A stretch of DNA of 64,000 bases from CAZFLD01 sp964519835 (lineage in GTDB: Bacteria; Spirochaetota; Spirochaetia; DSM-27196; CAZFLD01), in contig CAZFLD010000009.1 of NCBI GenBank assembly GCA_964519835.1, positions 21,285-85,284 on the forward strand, read 5' to 3'. Numbering within the stretch: position 1 is the stretch's first letter; the number at the start of each line of letters is the position of its first letter. Positions 26,117-35,215 of this stretch are shown piece by piece. The notes under the pieces were generated by a model. The model did not search any database, was not told the DNA's origin, and saw only the letters and a program-made list of their open reading frames with translations. The translations under genes were made by a program, and so were the position numbers.

Positions 26117-29100
26117 GACCAAATCCGTGTTTGGCTCAGGAGTTACCGTTTCAGCAGTTGCGCCCTGTGTTAGGCTAGTTGTCATGGGCGCCTGCGTATC
26201 AACGGCGGTGGTGCCCCGGTACTCTTTTGCCTGGTGCACAAAGGCTTGAAGGCGTGTCTCGATGCCGACGTCGTTCTGGCCGTCGTAGGCAATGTTCAGC
26301 CACGGTATATTGTCGTGATCCTTCCGGAACTCGGGCGAGCCCGCGGCGATTACCGTGCCCGGCATACAGGTAAATGGAAGGATGTTTACCACACCAGAGA
26401 TGCCCTGGCGTGCCAACGCCGACGCCGCCCCAAAGGCAAGCGCGGGGTCGCCGTCGTAGTCCCGGTGGATGTATGGGTCGCACAGCTCGAGCATTTCCTC
26501 GAGCTCAATGTCTCGCTCCATTTCCAGCTCATCCGCTACCGACCCGGATATCCGTTTTGTGATGAGGTGCTGAAAAAAGCTCTGGATGCGTGCTTTGATC
26601 GCCGCCCTTGTGTCGCCCTTCCACTTCGCGTCCCGTCCCCATCGATATGTGGAGTAGGTTATCCACTCGCGAAACGGTGCGATTATGGTCTCGGCACCAA
26701 GCGCCTCCAGCCGACGCACGAGATTTCCGCTACAGAACTCGTTGTCCCGCATAAATATCTCGCCGACGATTGCCACGATGGGCTTCCGCTTGTTTTTGTT
26801 TATCTCAACGGAGCTAAACTCCTCTGCGATGCGCCGAAGCGCCTTCGCGATGCCCGCACCGCCGCGCTCAACGACCTCCACCACCGTGGCGAGGGCCTTT
26901 TGGTAGACGGCGTCCACGCTTCCGCGCACGACTTCGTAAGGACGGCGCTCTTGCAGGAACTTTCGTAGCAGGTCCGACGCGACCACACCACGAATCGCGG
27001 CCAGCCGAAACCGCAACGGACGCCCGTTGGAGAAGCCGGCGTAGCTGTTCTCGTTGCTCGGCGCGACTATCGTGATGTCCTCAAAACCTAAGCGGCGAAA
27101 GATGATGTCTTGGAGTTTGTTGTACTGCCCAAACCGGCACGGACCGTTGTGGTCAGGCATAAAAAAGCTCGCCTTTTCGGGACGAAATCCCGGTTCGAGC
27201 GCCTTTTTGATAAAGCTGCCGGTGGTACAGATCATCGGGAAGCACTCGCGGCTCGACGTGTGTCGCCGGCCAAGCTCGAGGTCTTCCTCGGTCTGCTTCG
27301 GAAGGGTTACCGCCTTGAGGCCACAGCTCCGTGCGGCCGCCGCCAAGATGTACGCGCCGTCCTGCATGTAGGGAATGTAGAGGGTTCGGTCGGCATCGCC
27401 GTTGCCCGCAGTGGCGGCCTCCTCCCGGAGCGCCAGATTGATGGAAGGCCCCGCGGTACTCGCCGGCTCGCGACCCTTGAGACTGTCCAAAAAGGCCTCT
27501 ATACGGGTAATCGCCCCGGCATCGGCGCCGTGCTCGTCAACCTCGAGCTGCAAAAAGGGCTTGTCTCGCAGCTCCTCGCGGAGATAGTGGCTGATAAAGG
27601 AATCGGGGCCACAGCGGAAGTTGGACAGATGCACGGCGTGCAGACGTGGATCCTTCGCCACGATCTTGGCCGCCTTGAGCATGCGTTGTCCATTGGGCCA
27701 ACACATCATCGAGTACTGTGGAAAAATGGAGGTGTCGCTCAACGGCAAGAAGTCCACGGGAAGGGGAAGAACGTCCATGCGGATAAGCTTCTCAACCAGG
27801 CGGAGGTTGAGCGTGGGATCGCCCGAGTTATACGGGCGGGCCAAGACTACCATTGCGCGCTTGCTCGCCGGCAGGTCGTCGAGGACCTCGGCGCCGCGTC
27901 GGGCGCATGCCTCCTCGAATGCAAACTGCGCCTGTTCGGCCGAGGCCATGGCGGCTACGACGGCCGGCGCCTCGCAATCAAACACTGAGCCCATAAGCTC
28001 GGTCAGGTCGTTTTCCAGGACCTCCTTTTTGTGGCGGAAGTGGAGAGCCGGGATAAGCAGACGACGTTTTTGATCTTGCTCTAACGATGCCCTAACCATG
28101 TAACCGTAGGTCTGTACCCACGGGCAGTTGTAATTGACGGTCGGGTTTCCCTCTTCTGCAGGCGCATTTACTACAAAGGGCGCAAACACATAGTCGACCC
28201 CGGCTTTGAACAGGGCGTGCACGTGACCGGTCATAAGCGAAACGGGGAAACAGGTCTCGGCGCTGATCTTTTCCAGGCTGGCGGCAACGAGGTGATGGTC
28301 GGTGGGCGGCGAGAGCACTATGCGGAAGCCGAGCTCCTCGAAGAACGCTCGCCAGTACGGAAATTGCTGCCAATAGACCATAAGACCGCGGGGGATACCA
28401 ATTGTAGTTACACCCTCGCTTTTGCTCTCGCCGTAGCTGCCGGCGCTGCGCACGTCTGTGACGGCGGCCCGCGCCTCCGGGGAACTCGATTCTTTGGCAG
28501 CATCGCGGGTGAGCCTTCCGGCCGGAGCACTCTCCTCGAAGTCGCCGAGCAAGAATCGCTCGCGTTCTTGGAAGAGGTTCGCAATATCTTGGCCCTTGCC
28601 CTTGCGTTCATCAACTTCGTACTTCTCGCAACGACCGCCGTAGAACAGCGGCCGCGTTTCTCCTTCGATTCGCACCCGGCGTATCTCGCACTGATTCGAG
28701 CACGCCTTGCAGGTAAAGCTGTCGAGGGAAAAGGGCACCGAGCCGATGCCAAAGCCTTTGAAGCGTGTGGACCGCCCTGTTCGTCGCAGTTCATCGCGCG
28801 CAAGCATGGCGGCACCGATGGCACCCGTAACGTCAAAGTGGGGCGGAACCGTGATTGTTTTTCCCGTCACCTGCTGGAACGCGGCGACAACGGCGCGGTT
28901 GTTGGTAACGCCGCCTTGAAAGAAGATTCGGTCACCGATTGGCTTGTCCACGACGACCTTGTGCAGGTAGTTGTTTACGATGGAGTAGGCAAGGCCGCCG
29001 ACCAGCCCCTCAGTCGAGGCTCCCTGTTGCTGTGTGCTGTTGAGGTCGCTTTCCATAAAGACGGTGCACCGATCCCCGAGGTGGGCGGGCGCCGGGCTGG

Positions 29101-30538
29101 AAAATGCCAGATCGGAGAACTCGCTCTTGATGTCGATGCCGAGTTTCTCCGCCTGCTCCTCGAGAAAGCTTCCGGTCCCGGCGGCACAGACCTTGTTCAT
29201 CTCAAAGTCGACCACGACACCATCTTTGATGCTGATGTATTTGGAGTCCTGGCCGCCGATCTCGAAGATAGTATCGACGCTTGGATCATGAGCGATGGCG
29301 GCCGTTGCCTGGGCGGTGATTTCGTTTCGAATAGCGTCGGCACCAATAAAGTCGCCGGTCAAATAGCGCCCGGAGCCGGTGGTGCCGGCGGCCCGAACAA
29401 CAACCCGATCCCCAACCTCCGCCGATATCTCCTCGAGGCCACGGCGGATTGCATCCAGCGGTCGTGATGCCGTTGGAAGGTAGCGCCTCGCAACAACTCG
29501 GTTTTTTTCGTCGATCAGAACAACGTTTGTACTCAACGATCCGATGTCGAGTCCGAGGTAGACATCGAGGGGATCTTTGGACGCCGCGGGAGTGTGGACG
29601 GTCTTGTCGTACACGGAATTGGCCGGAACAAGGGCTGCGCGGTGCGTCTGCAAGCCTCCGGCCCCTCCCTCCGCCACGTAGTCCGCGAGGTGGCGTAGAC
29701 CACGAAACCCACCCGGGCTGTAGGTCTTGGCCGCCTCCGCAATCGCGCCGATCGCACCGAAGGATGTGTTGTGGTGTGGAACGACAAAGCTCTTATCATC
29801 GAGCCCGAGTGTCTCCCGGAACGCTCGCACCATGCCGAGGTTTTTGCTCACGCCGCCCAAGAACAGCACCGGCTCCTGCAAGTTCCGGCCGCGGGCCATG
29901 GAGCTCTTGAAGTTGCGAGCTACCGCAAAGCAGAGTCCGGCAACGATATCCTCGACGGGCGTGGCGATCTGCTGCAGGTGGATCATGTCGCTTTTTGCAA
30001 ACACACTGCAGCGCCCCGCGATACGCGGCGGATTCTGCGACTTGAGCGCCATCGCGCCAAACTCGCCGTCGATGGAAACGCCGACGCGCTTTGCCTGTTG
30101 GTCCAGAAAGCTGCCCGTGCCGGCGGCGCACACGGTGTTCATCACAAAGTCCGACAGCGCGATGCCGTGTCCCTTCTCCTCCATAAAAAGTAGTTTTGCA
30201 TCTTCGCCGCCCATCTCGATGACGGATCCGGGTTTCAAGCCGTGTCCCGAAAAGCCGGAAACGGCCGATGCCAAGGCCACCACTTCGTTTACAAACGTTC
30301 CGCCCAATAGATCCGCCGCAGTTTTTCCGCCGCTTCCGGTGGTCGCGACAAGCAGTGACGACGCCTGGCCGTTTGAGATTCCGAATCCGCCCGCCAGGTC
30401 TTTTAGTAGCTCGAGGAGCCGCTGGTAGGGCTTACCCCGGCAATACGTGTAGCGCTCGTCCAGGATGGTGCCGTTTTGATCACTCAGGATTGAGTTGATA
30501 GAGATCGATCCGATGTCCAGACCAAGGCGAAGGTGCAT
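26102..30538 (-). CDS. Giant acyl-CoA dehydratase activase-like protein (two BadF/BcrA ATPase domains plus HgdB/DUF2229-like region)
   Basis: The protein is 1478 aa from the ATG at 30536-30538 (GAGGAGA upstream). Two tandem ASKHA ATPase domains, at about residues 1-265 and 320-590, each start LGLDIGS. Each holds the two cysteines that bind the activator's [4Fe-4S] cluster (V-CAAGTGSFL near residues 136 and 448, followed by G-RC-VF). A Cys-rich segment (CKACSNQCEIRRV) follows near residue 610. A DUF2229/2-hydroxyacyl-CoA dehydratase-like region starts near residue 711 (TIGIPRGLMVYWQQFPYW), with further cysteines in NYNCPWVQ, SNFRCGPDSF and SSRECFPMI. Related long proteins occur in many anaerobes. 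They are thought to drive low-potential, ATP-dependent electron transfer, but the substrate is unknown. No separate dehydratase subunits lie next to it. Confidence 0.88.
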   Translation of the reverse strand: MHLRLGLDIGSISINSILSDQNGTILDERYTYCRGKPYQRLLELLKDLAGGFGISNGQASSLLVATTGSGGKTAADLLGGTFVNEVVALASAVSGFSGHGLKPGSVIEMGGEDAKLLFMEEKGHGIALSDFVMNTVCAAGTGSFLDQQAKRVGVSIDGEFGAMALKSQNPPRIAGRCSVFAKSDMIHLQQIATPVEDIVAGLCFAVARNFKSSMARGRNLQEPVLFLGGVSKNLGMVRAFRETLGLDDKSFVVPHHNTSFGAIGAIAEAAKTYSPGGFRGLRHLADYVAEGGAGGLQTHRAALVPANSVYDKTVHTPAASKDPLDVYLGLDIGSLSTNVVLIDEKNRVVARRYLPTASRPLDAIRRGLEEISAEVGDRVVVRAAGTTGSGRYLTGDFIGADAIRNEITAQATAAIAHDPSVDTIFEIGGQDSKYISIKDGVVVDFEMNKVCAAGTGSFLEEQAEKLGIDIKSEFSDLAFSSPAPAHLGDRCTVFMESDLNSTQQQGASTEGLVGGLAYSIVNNYLHKVVVDKPIGDRIFFQGGVTNNRAVVAAFQQVTGKTITVPPHFDVTGAIGAAMLARDELRRTGRSTRFKGFGIGSVPFSLDSFTCKACSNQCEIRRVRIEGETRPLFYGGRCEKYEVDERKGKGQDIANLFQERERFLLGDFEESAPAGRLTRDAAKESSSPEARAAVTDVRSAGSYGESKSEGVTTIGIPRGLMVYWQQFPYWRAFFEELGFRIVLSPPTDHHLVAASLEKISAETCFPVSLMTGHVHALFKAGVDYVFAPFVVNAPAEEGNPTVNYNCPWVQTYGYMVRASLEQDQKRRLLIPALHFRHKKEVLENDLTELMGSVFDCEAPAVVAAMASAEQAQFAFEEACARRGAEVLDDLPASKRAMVVLARPYNSGDPTLNLRLVEKLIRMDVLPLPVDFLPLSDTSIFPQYSMMCWPNGQRMLKAAKIVAKDPRLHAVHLSNFRCGPDSFISHYLREELRDKPFLQLEVDEHGADAGAITRIEAFLDSLKGREPASTAGPSINLALREEAATAGNGDADRTLYIPYMQDGAYILAAAARSCGLKAVTLPKQTEEDLELGRRHTSSRECFPMICTTGSFIKKALEPGFRPEKASFFMPDHNGPCRFGQYNKLQDIIFRRLGFEDITIVAPSNENSYAGFSNGRPLRFRLAAIRGVVASDLLRKFLQERRPYEVVRGSVDAVYQKALATVVEVVERGGAGIAKALRRIAEEFSSVEINKNKRKPIVAIVGEIFMRDNEFCSGNLVRRLEALGAETIIAPFREWITYSTYRWGRDAKWKGDTRAAIKARIQSFFQHLITKRISGSVADELEMERDIELEEMLELCDPYIHRDYDGDPALAFGAASALARQGISGVVNILPFTCMPGTVIAAGSPEFRKDHDNIPWLNIAYDGQNDVGIETRLQAFVHQAKEYRGTTAVDTQAPMTTSLTQGATAETVTPEPNTDLVKNRV

Positions 30539-30786
30539 GCGCTCTCCTCTTAACGAACACCCGTACGATGTACTACGAGAACCGGGGTCGTGGGCGACTT
30601 GGCCTGACCTCCGAGTCCGAGGGCACAACAGCTTTCGGGCGCAGCAAAGCCGTTGAACAAACAACAGCTCAGATTGTTACGGATAGTTGGATTGTAGACT
30701 GTTGCAGTATGAATTAAAAGGGGCCACGGTAACTCTTAGCAGAGTTTTTACATGACTTGACCCCTTCGAGCGCCGCGACCGATAAT

Positions 30787-31896
30787 ATGGGCCTAAACTC
30801 AAGCTCTGAACTCGGGACCCAAGATTTGCTCATTCGTTATCGTACCGACAGTGATGGGCGGCGCGAAAAACAGGCGCTCCTATACACCAAAGATGAACAC
30901 AAGATTTCCCGTCACGACGTAGACCGTGATGCGTGGAAAGTTGCCCACAGGCTCCACGCCAAGGGACATACCGCCTACATCGTAGGCGGCGCCGTGCGCG
31001 ACCTTATGCTCGGGCGTCGCCCCAAGGACTTCGACGTTGCTACGGACGCCCAGCCCAACAGGATTAGGCGGCTGTTTCGGAACTCCCGCGTCATCGGAAA
31101 GCGTTTTCGGTTGGTGCACGTCGTGTTTTCCGAAAAGATTATCGAAGTGTCCACGTTCCGAGCCGCCGATTCCGCTGGGTTCACCAATGTATACGGGGCC
31201 ATCGAAGAGGACGCGCGGCGCCGGGATTTTACCGTCAATGCGCTGTATTATTCGCCCTTCGACGAGACGGTCCTCGACTACGTGGGCGGCGTCGAGGACA
31301 TACACCACCGGCGCTTGGAGCCGATTCTGCCGCTGGAGACGATTTTCGAAGAGGATCCGGTGCGAATCGTCCGCGGAATCAAGTATGCCACCAGTCTGGA
31401 TCTGCGAATTCCGGGCGCCGTCCGGCGCCGCATGAAAAAAAACGTTGAAAAGCTGGCGCTTGTGTCGCCTTCGCGCATCACCGAAGAGGTTTTCAAGATC
31501 CTATTGTCCGGCCGCGCCGAGGCAATGGTCGCCGGCATGCGGCGGCTTGGTGTGCTTGAGTTTCTGCTTCCGGCGGTGGACAAACGGATGCGCGACAGTC
31601 GCGAGTACCGCGCGGACCTGGCGAAGCGTCTGCGGGAGCTGGACCGCCACGTGGAGGCATCGGCGGGGAGCGCCGAGCGAAGCACCGCCCTGGCGTGCTT
31701 GTTTGCCGATGAACTGTTTGCCTACGGCGAGTTCGCCGACAACCCCCGTGTTGCGACAAAAGACGCCTTTTTGGCCCTCAAGGCCCTTATTCGGCCGGTA
31801 ACTCCCGCCAACGCCGACGTGGAAGCTGCGTTACGGATTCTTTTCCGAGCGCGGCGTCGCTACACCGAGGATAGAAAGGTACTCCCCGCCGGGTAG
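30787..31896 (+). CDS. pcnB: Poly(A) polymerase / tRNA nucleotidyltransferase family protein, PcnB-like
   Basis: The nucleotidyltransferase core is complete: YIVGGAVRDLMLGRRPKDFDVATDA (metal Asp pair), FRNSRVIGKRFRLVHV, RRRDFTVNAL, and EEDPVRIVRGIKYA, which is the poly(A)-polymerase variant. RRxRDFTxN followed by EDPVR fits PcnB rather than a CCA enzyme. Its C-terminus lacks an HD domain and is short (369 aa from ATG 30787). The start is uncertain. A TTGACC-18-GATAAT promoter (30757-30786) abuts ATG 30787, so translation may begin at TTG 30826, or transcription may start elsewhere and TTG 30757 be used. If CCA addition is encoded elsewhere, this enzyme polyadenylates RNA for decay. Confidence 0.88.
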   Translation: MGLNSSSELGTQDLLIRYRTDSDGRREKQALLYTKDEHKISRHDVDRDAWKVAHRLHAKGHTAYIVGGAVRDLMLGRRPKDFDVATDAQPNRIRRLFRNSRVIGKRFRLVHVVFSEKIIEVSTFRAADSAGFTNVYGAIEEDARRRDFTVNALYYSPFDETVLDYVGGVEDIHHRRLEPILPLETIFEEDPVRIVRGIKYATSLDLRIPGAVRRRMKKNVEKLALVSPSRITEEVFKILLSGRAEAMVAGMRRLGVLEFLLPAVDKRMRDSREYRADLAKRLRELDRHVEASAGSAERSTALACLFADELFAYGEFADNPRVATKDAFLALKALIRPVTPANADVEAALRILFRARRRYTEDRKVLPAG

Positions 31897-31914
31897 TCGA
31901 CACGCCGTTCTCTG

Positions 31915-33108
31915 TTACCCCTCGATACGGGCCAGGATTTCCTCGGCGCGCTCGGTGTATTCCTCGGGATTTAACTCGAGGGTCCGATTAATAAAGGTCT
32001 CCGCCGCGTCGAATCTGTTGTCGGCAAAGGCATTTACCCCGAGGGCGTAATAGGTCAGGGCTTCGTCCGCGCCGAGCTCGATGGCTTGATTGTAGTAGAA
32101 CTCGGCGAGGCTATAGTTGCGCCTGTCGTAGTTTATGAGGCCGAGGTAATAGAACGGGATGTAGTTCTCGTCTTCCAAGTTGATTGCCTTTACAAAGGCC
32201 TCTTCAGCGGCGGCTACGTTGCCCTCGGCGTAGAGATCGATCCCGTCCTGCACCAAACCACGAAAACTGCGGCGGTCGTTTACGTAGGAGACAAAGTCAT
32301 TGACTAAGAACTCCTCGTTGACAAATCGGAAGGCCCGTTGCTGAACACGGGTCGAGTTTTCCACCAGTGTCGCCTCGGGATCCAGGGCGCTGATCGAATC
32401 CCACAGTATTCGGTTGTGATCGCGATTTGCCGTATTCACGAGGAATGAAACCGTGCCCCAGGCCTGCGGATAAAAGACGTCGATTTGGTTGCGCGCCTCC
32501 GAGACCGTGATTGTCAGAATTTCCTCCAAGGTCAGCGGTTGCACTCCGGCGCTTCCGTCCATGATAAACTTGAGCGTTTCAAGCCATGCCAAGTTTTCTC
32601 GGTAGATGGCTGCGCCGAAATCCGGGTCATACTCGGTAGCCTCGAAATACACGGCAAATCCCTCGCGAATCCAGAGTGGCGGGTTCGAGACAAATGCCCT
32701 GAGGTACTGGATAAAGTTCTGGTGATTGAGAGAGGCGTGGAATTCCGCCTCATCTTCCATGACAAAGCCCACCAACTCGCTTTTCTCGAGGTCCGTGTAG
32801 TGGAGGTAAATAAAGTCCTCGCGGGTTGAGTCGATGATCCGGGTCAGGTAACGATCGAAGCGCTCTTTTGCGTTAAAGATCCGAACCTTCAGCTTTGTGG
32901 GAAGCGAATCGATGTCGAAGTGGAAGAATTCGTTGTACAGCTCCAGGAGAGCCTCCAACTTCTGAGCCGTCTCCGACGCGTGTTGCTCGCTTACCTCCGA
33001 CAGCACGCGGTAGTGATCGGTCTCCACCTCGTGAAGCACGGGTGTTTGAGCAACCAACACACCGCCCACCGCGGCAAACATAAAAAGGAATATCGCCTTT
33101 TTGCGCAT
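31915..33108 (-). CDS. Secreted TPR protein with a degenerate peptidase-like domain
   Basis: The 397-aa protein begins MRKKAIFLFMFAAVGGVL with cleavage after VLVAQ (about residue 20), with GGAGG just upstream. Residues about 25-250 resemble gluzincin-type (peptidase MA/DUF1570-like) domains. The segment SLNHQNFIQYLRA aligns with the zinc HExxH and PPLWIREGFAVYFE with the downstream WLxEGxAxYFE. The HExxH Glu and His are absent, so the enzyme is probably inactive. Residues about 270-395 hold three to four TPR repeats (AEEAFVKAINLEDENYIPFY, then LAEFYYNQAIELGADE and others). It is a likely periplasmic scaffold. Confidence 0.75.
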   Translation of the reverse strand: MRKKAIFLFMFAAVGGVLVAQTPVLHEVETDHYRVLSEVSEQHASETAQKLEALLELYNEFFHFDIDSLPTKLKVRIFNAKERFDRYLTRIIDSTREDFIYLHYTDLEKSELVGFVMEDEAEFHASLNHQNFIQYLRAFVSNPPLWIREGFAVYFEATEYDPDFGAAIYRENLAWLETLKFIMDGSAGVQPLTLEEILTITVSEARNQIDVFYPQAWGTVSFLVNTANRDHNRILWDSISALDPEATLVENSTRVQQRAFRFVNEEFLVNDFVSYVNDRRSFRGLVQDGIDLYAEGNVAAAEEAFVKAINLEDENYIPFYYLGLINYDRRNYSLAEFYYNQAIELGADEALTYYALGVNAFADNRFDAAETFINRTLELNPEEYTERAEEILARIEG

Positions 33109-33202
33109 TTTGTCCTCCAGCATCTAACTTCCGGTTGTCGAATACGTACTATTCGCCAGTTCTATTATCGGCAGAAACCTCCGAAGAATTTAGCGATTAA
33201 GC

Positions 33203-34066
33203 TCATTTGCTGTGAACGGTGTCGATTGCCAGGTTGAGCTCCTCTATAACGATGCCGGTGTAGCGCTCGATGTGGTCCACGATGTACGATTGAAGACCGT
33301 GTAGCGTGCCGGCGAGCTGGATGCCGTATGGCACGTCCAGCCGGACTCTGATCTTGTAGGCGCCCTTGTCGTTTTTCATCGTAACCTTCTGAATGCCGAT
33401 ACCCGGGCTGTACTCGTCTACACAGTGTAGGATCATCTGACCCAGTGCCGCCTCGGAAATTGCGATGGAGCCGCGGCGGCTGAAAGCCGGCCGGACGACG
33501 GTTTTCTCGTAGACGCGGTGATGTCTAAACAGGCCCACGCTCCTTCGAAACATGATACGAATCGAGTCCGACATGATGCGGGGGTATGTGCGCTTAACTT
33601 CAATCGTGGGCACCGGGATGATGTGGCTGCCGTGACTCTTGCGATACTGGATTGCCGTGTCGATTTCTTCCGTGGTCGCTATTTCTTCGATATTGACGAT
33701 CCGGCGCGGACTGGGGAGCTTGAGATTCTCCGCGATCCTTTTGACCATACGTTCCGAAGTTCCCAGGATAAGAACGCGTTTGTACCTCTCGTCTTCCAGG
33801 GCATCCCGAACCTGCTTGCGGTGCTCTTTGTCCGCAAATAGTGCGGTCTTAACCGCCGCCAAGTAGGCGTGCTCTTTTTTCGCTGAACGCCCGGCGACAA
33901 TCCGCTGATCGCGAATAAGAAGACCGTCATCTACAAGGATCTCGATATTATACTTTTCCATCAGTAGATGGGCTCGAAAGCTCTTGCCGCTGCCGCTCTT
34001 GCCCACGAGCGCAAACACCCGTTTCCCTCGGAGGCGGTAGGCAAGCTCCCGTAGTACGTGCTTCAT
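33203..34066 (-). CDS. P-loop NTPase fused to an Asp23-like domain
   Basis: The 287-aa protein starts MKHVLREL. A Walker A motif GKSGSGKS (residues 22-29) opens a small NTPase domain, and VLILGTSERMVKRIAENL follows a likely Walker B-type strand near residue 95. The last 80 residues (I-EAALGQMILHCVDEY, VRLDVPYGIQLA, HIERYTGIVIEELNLAID) follow the Asp23/DUF322 pattern of two helices around a beta-meander with V-YG--I and I---TG--V--VNL. Asp23 proteins in Firmicutes are membrane-associated stress proteins, normally without an NTPase. The function of the fusion is unknown. It is 40 bases from the pseudouridine synthase gene on the same strand. Confidence 0.7.
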   Translation of the reverse strand: MKHVLRELAYRLRGKRVFALVGKSGSGKSFRAHLLMEKYNIEILVDDGLLIRDQRIVAGRSAKKEHAYLAAVKTALFADKEHRKQVRDALEDERYKRVLILGTSERMVKRIAENLKLPSPRRIVNIEEIATTEEIDTAIQYRKSHGSHIIPVPTIEVKRTYPRIMSDSIRIMFRRSVGLFRHHRVYEKTVVRPAFSRRGSIAISEAALGQMILHCVDEYSPGIGIQKVTMKNDKGAYKIRVRLDVPYGIQLAGTLHGLQSYIVDHIERYTGIVIEELNLAIDTVHSK

Positions 34067-34105
34067 CACCTCGATTTTACGCCGCCTGCGGCGACTCGAA
34101 CAGTC

Positions 34106-35128
34106 TTATTCGGTGTATCCGACCAGTCTTTTGAGTGCAGCCACATCGAACCCGAATACCTCCGCCATAACCTCCTGGAAGTCGTCCGGCGGCGCGACAA
34201 AGAGTTTCCGTGGTCCGGCGGCGAGGGGTAAATCGAGGTAGGCGGCGTGCAGGAGGTAGCGACGCTGCTTGGCGGGCCACTTGCGGCCGCCATACTTCGT
34301 GTCGCCCACCAGCGGGTGTCCGTGGTAGGCGAGCTGGCTGCGGATTTGGTGTGTGCGGCCGGTCTCGAGATCAACCCGCACCAAGCTTGCCGGGCCCAGG
34401 TGGCGCACCTGGGCCGTCGCGGCGGGCACTACGTTGGATCGGGCCCACCGGCCGTTCGCCTCATTGTCGTTGGCAACTGTTGTCGTACCCCTGTGCGCCT
34501 CCCGGGTCAGCGTGTCCGCGAGAGCGACCTCTTGTTCCACGCGCCCCTCGACAATCGCGACGTACCGTTTTGTTACCCCTGTGCCACCGGTAACCTCTGG
34601 TGCTTCCGGCCTCTCTGGCGCCTCCGGCGCGGCGAAGTGATTGCTCAGGCGCGTAGCGGAAGCCCTGGTTAACGCAAACACCACCAAACCGGAGGTATTC
34701 CGGTCCAAGCGGTGAACCGGACCCGGTCGGAAAGAAACCGAGCCTGCACCCGCGCGGCCAAAGGCGCCGGTCGCTTCGAGAGTCTCGGTCAGAGAGCCGG
34801 GGCCATGTACCAAAACACCCGCCGGCTTGGAGACGACCAGGACCTCTTCGCTGCGGTACACGGTTTTCGCCCCGGGGTGGGCGGGTTTGCCGGTGCGTGG
34901 TCGGCGAACGGGAAAGGCCTCCTCAGCAAGGGAGGAGTCCAGTCGCAAGACGGCATCCTCGGTGGTTCTTGTGTCGGGTTTTGCGCGGCGCCCGTTGACG
35001 GTAACCCGGCCGGTCCGGATGGCGCGGTAAATGGCGCCAATGGGTACACCGGGAAGAATTTTCCGTACAACGCGGTCAAGACGGCGGTCCGCGTCGTCGG
35101 GCCCGAGGCGGATTTCACGAAAGTTCAT
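34106..35128 (-). CDS. RluA-family pseudouridine synthase
   Basis: The 340-aa protein has an N-terminal S4-like domain (DRRLDRVVRKILPGVP near residues 12-30). The catalytic segment is PVHRLDRNTSGLVVFA, whose Asp is the nucleophile. KRYVAIVEG, LETGRTHQIRSQLAYHGHPLVGD and YLLHAAYLDLP are further RluA-family landmarks. The target uridine in rRNA or tRNA cannot be assigned (RluC/RluD-like). An insert rich in Ala/Pro/Glu after the catalytic region (NHFAAPEAPERPEAPEVTGG) is unusual. It is divergent from the membrane protein before rnf. Confidence 0.88.
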   Translation of the reverse strand: MNFREIRLGPDDADRRLDRVVRKILPGVPIGAIYRAIRTGRVTVNGRRAKPDTRTTEDAVLRLDSSLAEEAFPVRRPRTGKPAHPGAKTVYRSEEVLVVSKPAGVLVHGPGSLTETLEATGAFGRAGAGSVSFRPGPVHRLDRNTSGLVVFALTRASATRLSNHFAAPEAPERPEAPEVTGGTGVTKRYVAIVEGRVEQEVALADTLTREAHRGTTTVANDNEANGRWARSNVVPAATAQVRHLGPASLVRVDLETGRTHQIRSQLAYHGHPLVGDTKYGGRKWPAKQRRYLLHAAYLDLPLAAGPRKLFVAPPDDFQEVMAEVFGFDVAALKRLVGYTE

Positions 35129-35215
35129 CACGGTTGTCGAATAGTTTACTCTTTACCTGACCTATGGGATACTCCAGCTACTCCGGCCCCGCAAGGATCG
35201 TGCCGGCGCAACATC

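Noticed and set aside
30731..30749. AACTCT-TAGC-AGAGTT hairpin with T-tract upstream of pcnB
   Set aside because: The stem is AT-rich and weak, and no gene on the plus strand ends before it; the neighbouring activase gene is divergent. It may be incidental.
34712..35215. A possible 168-residue N-terminal extension of the membrane protein before rnfC
   Set aside because: The stretch is antisense to the pseudouridine synthase gene and encodes no conserved sequence; ATG 35216 opens with a good signal-anchor.
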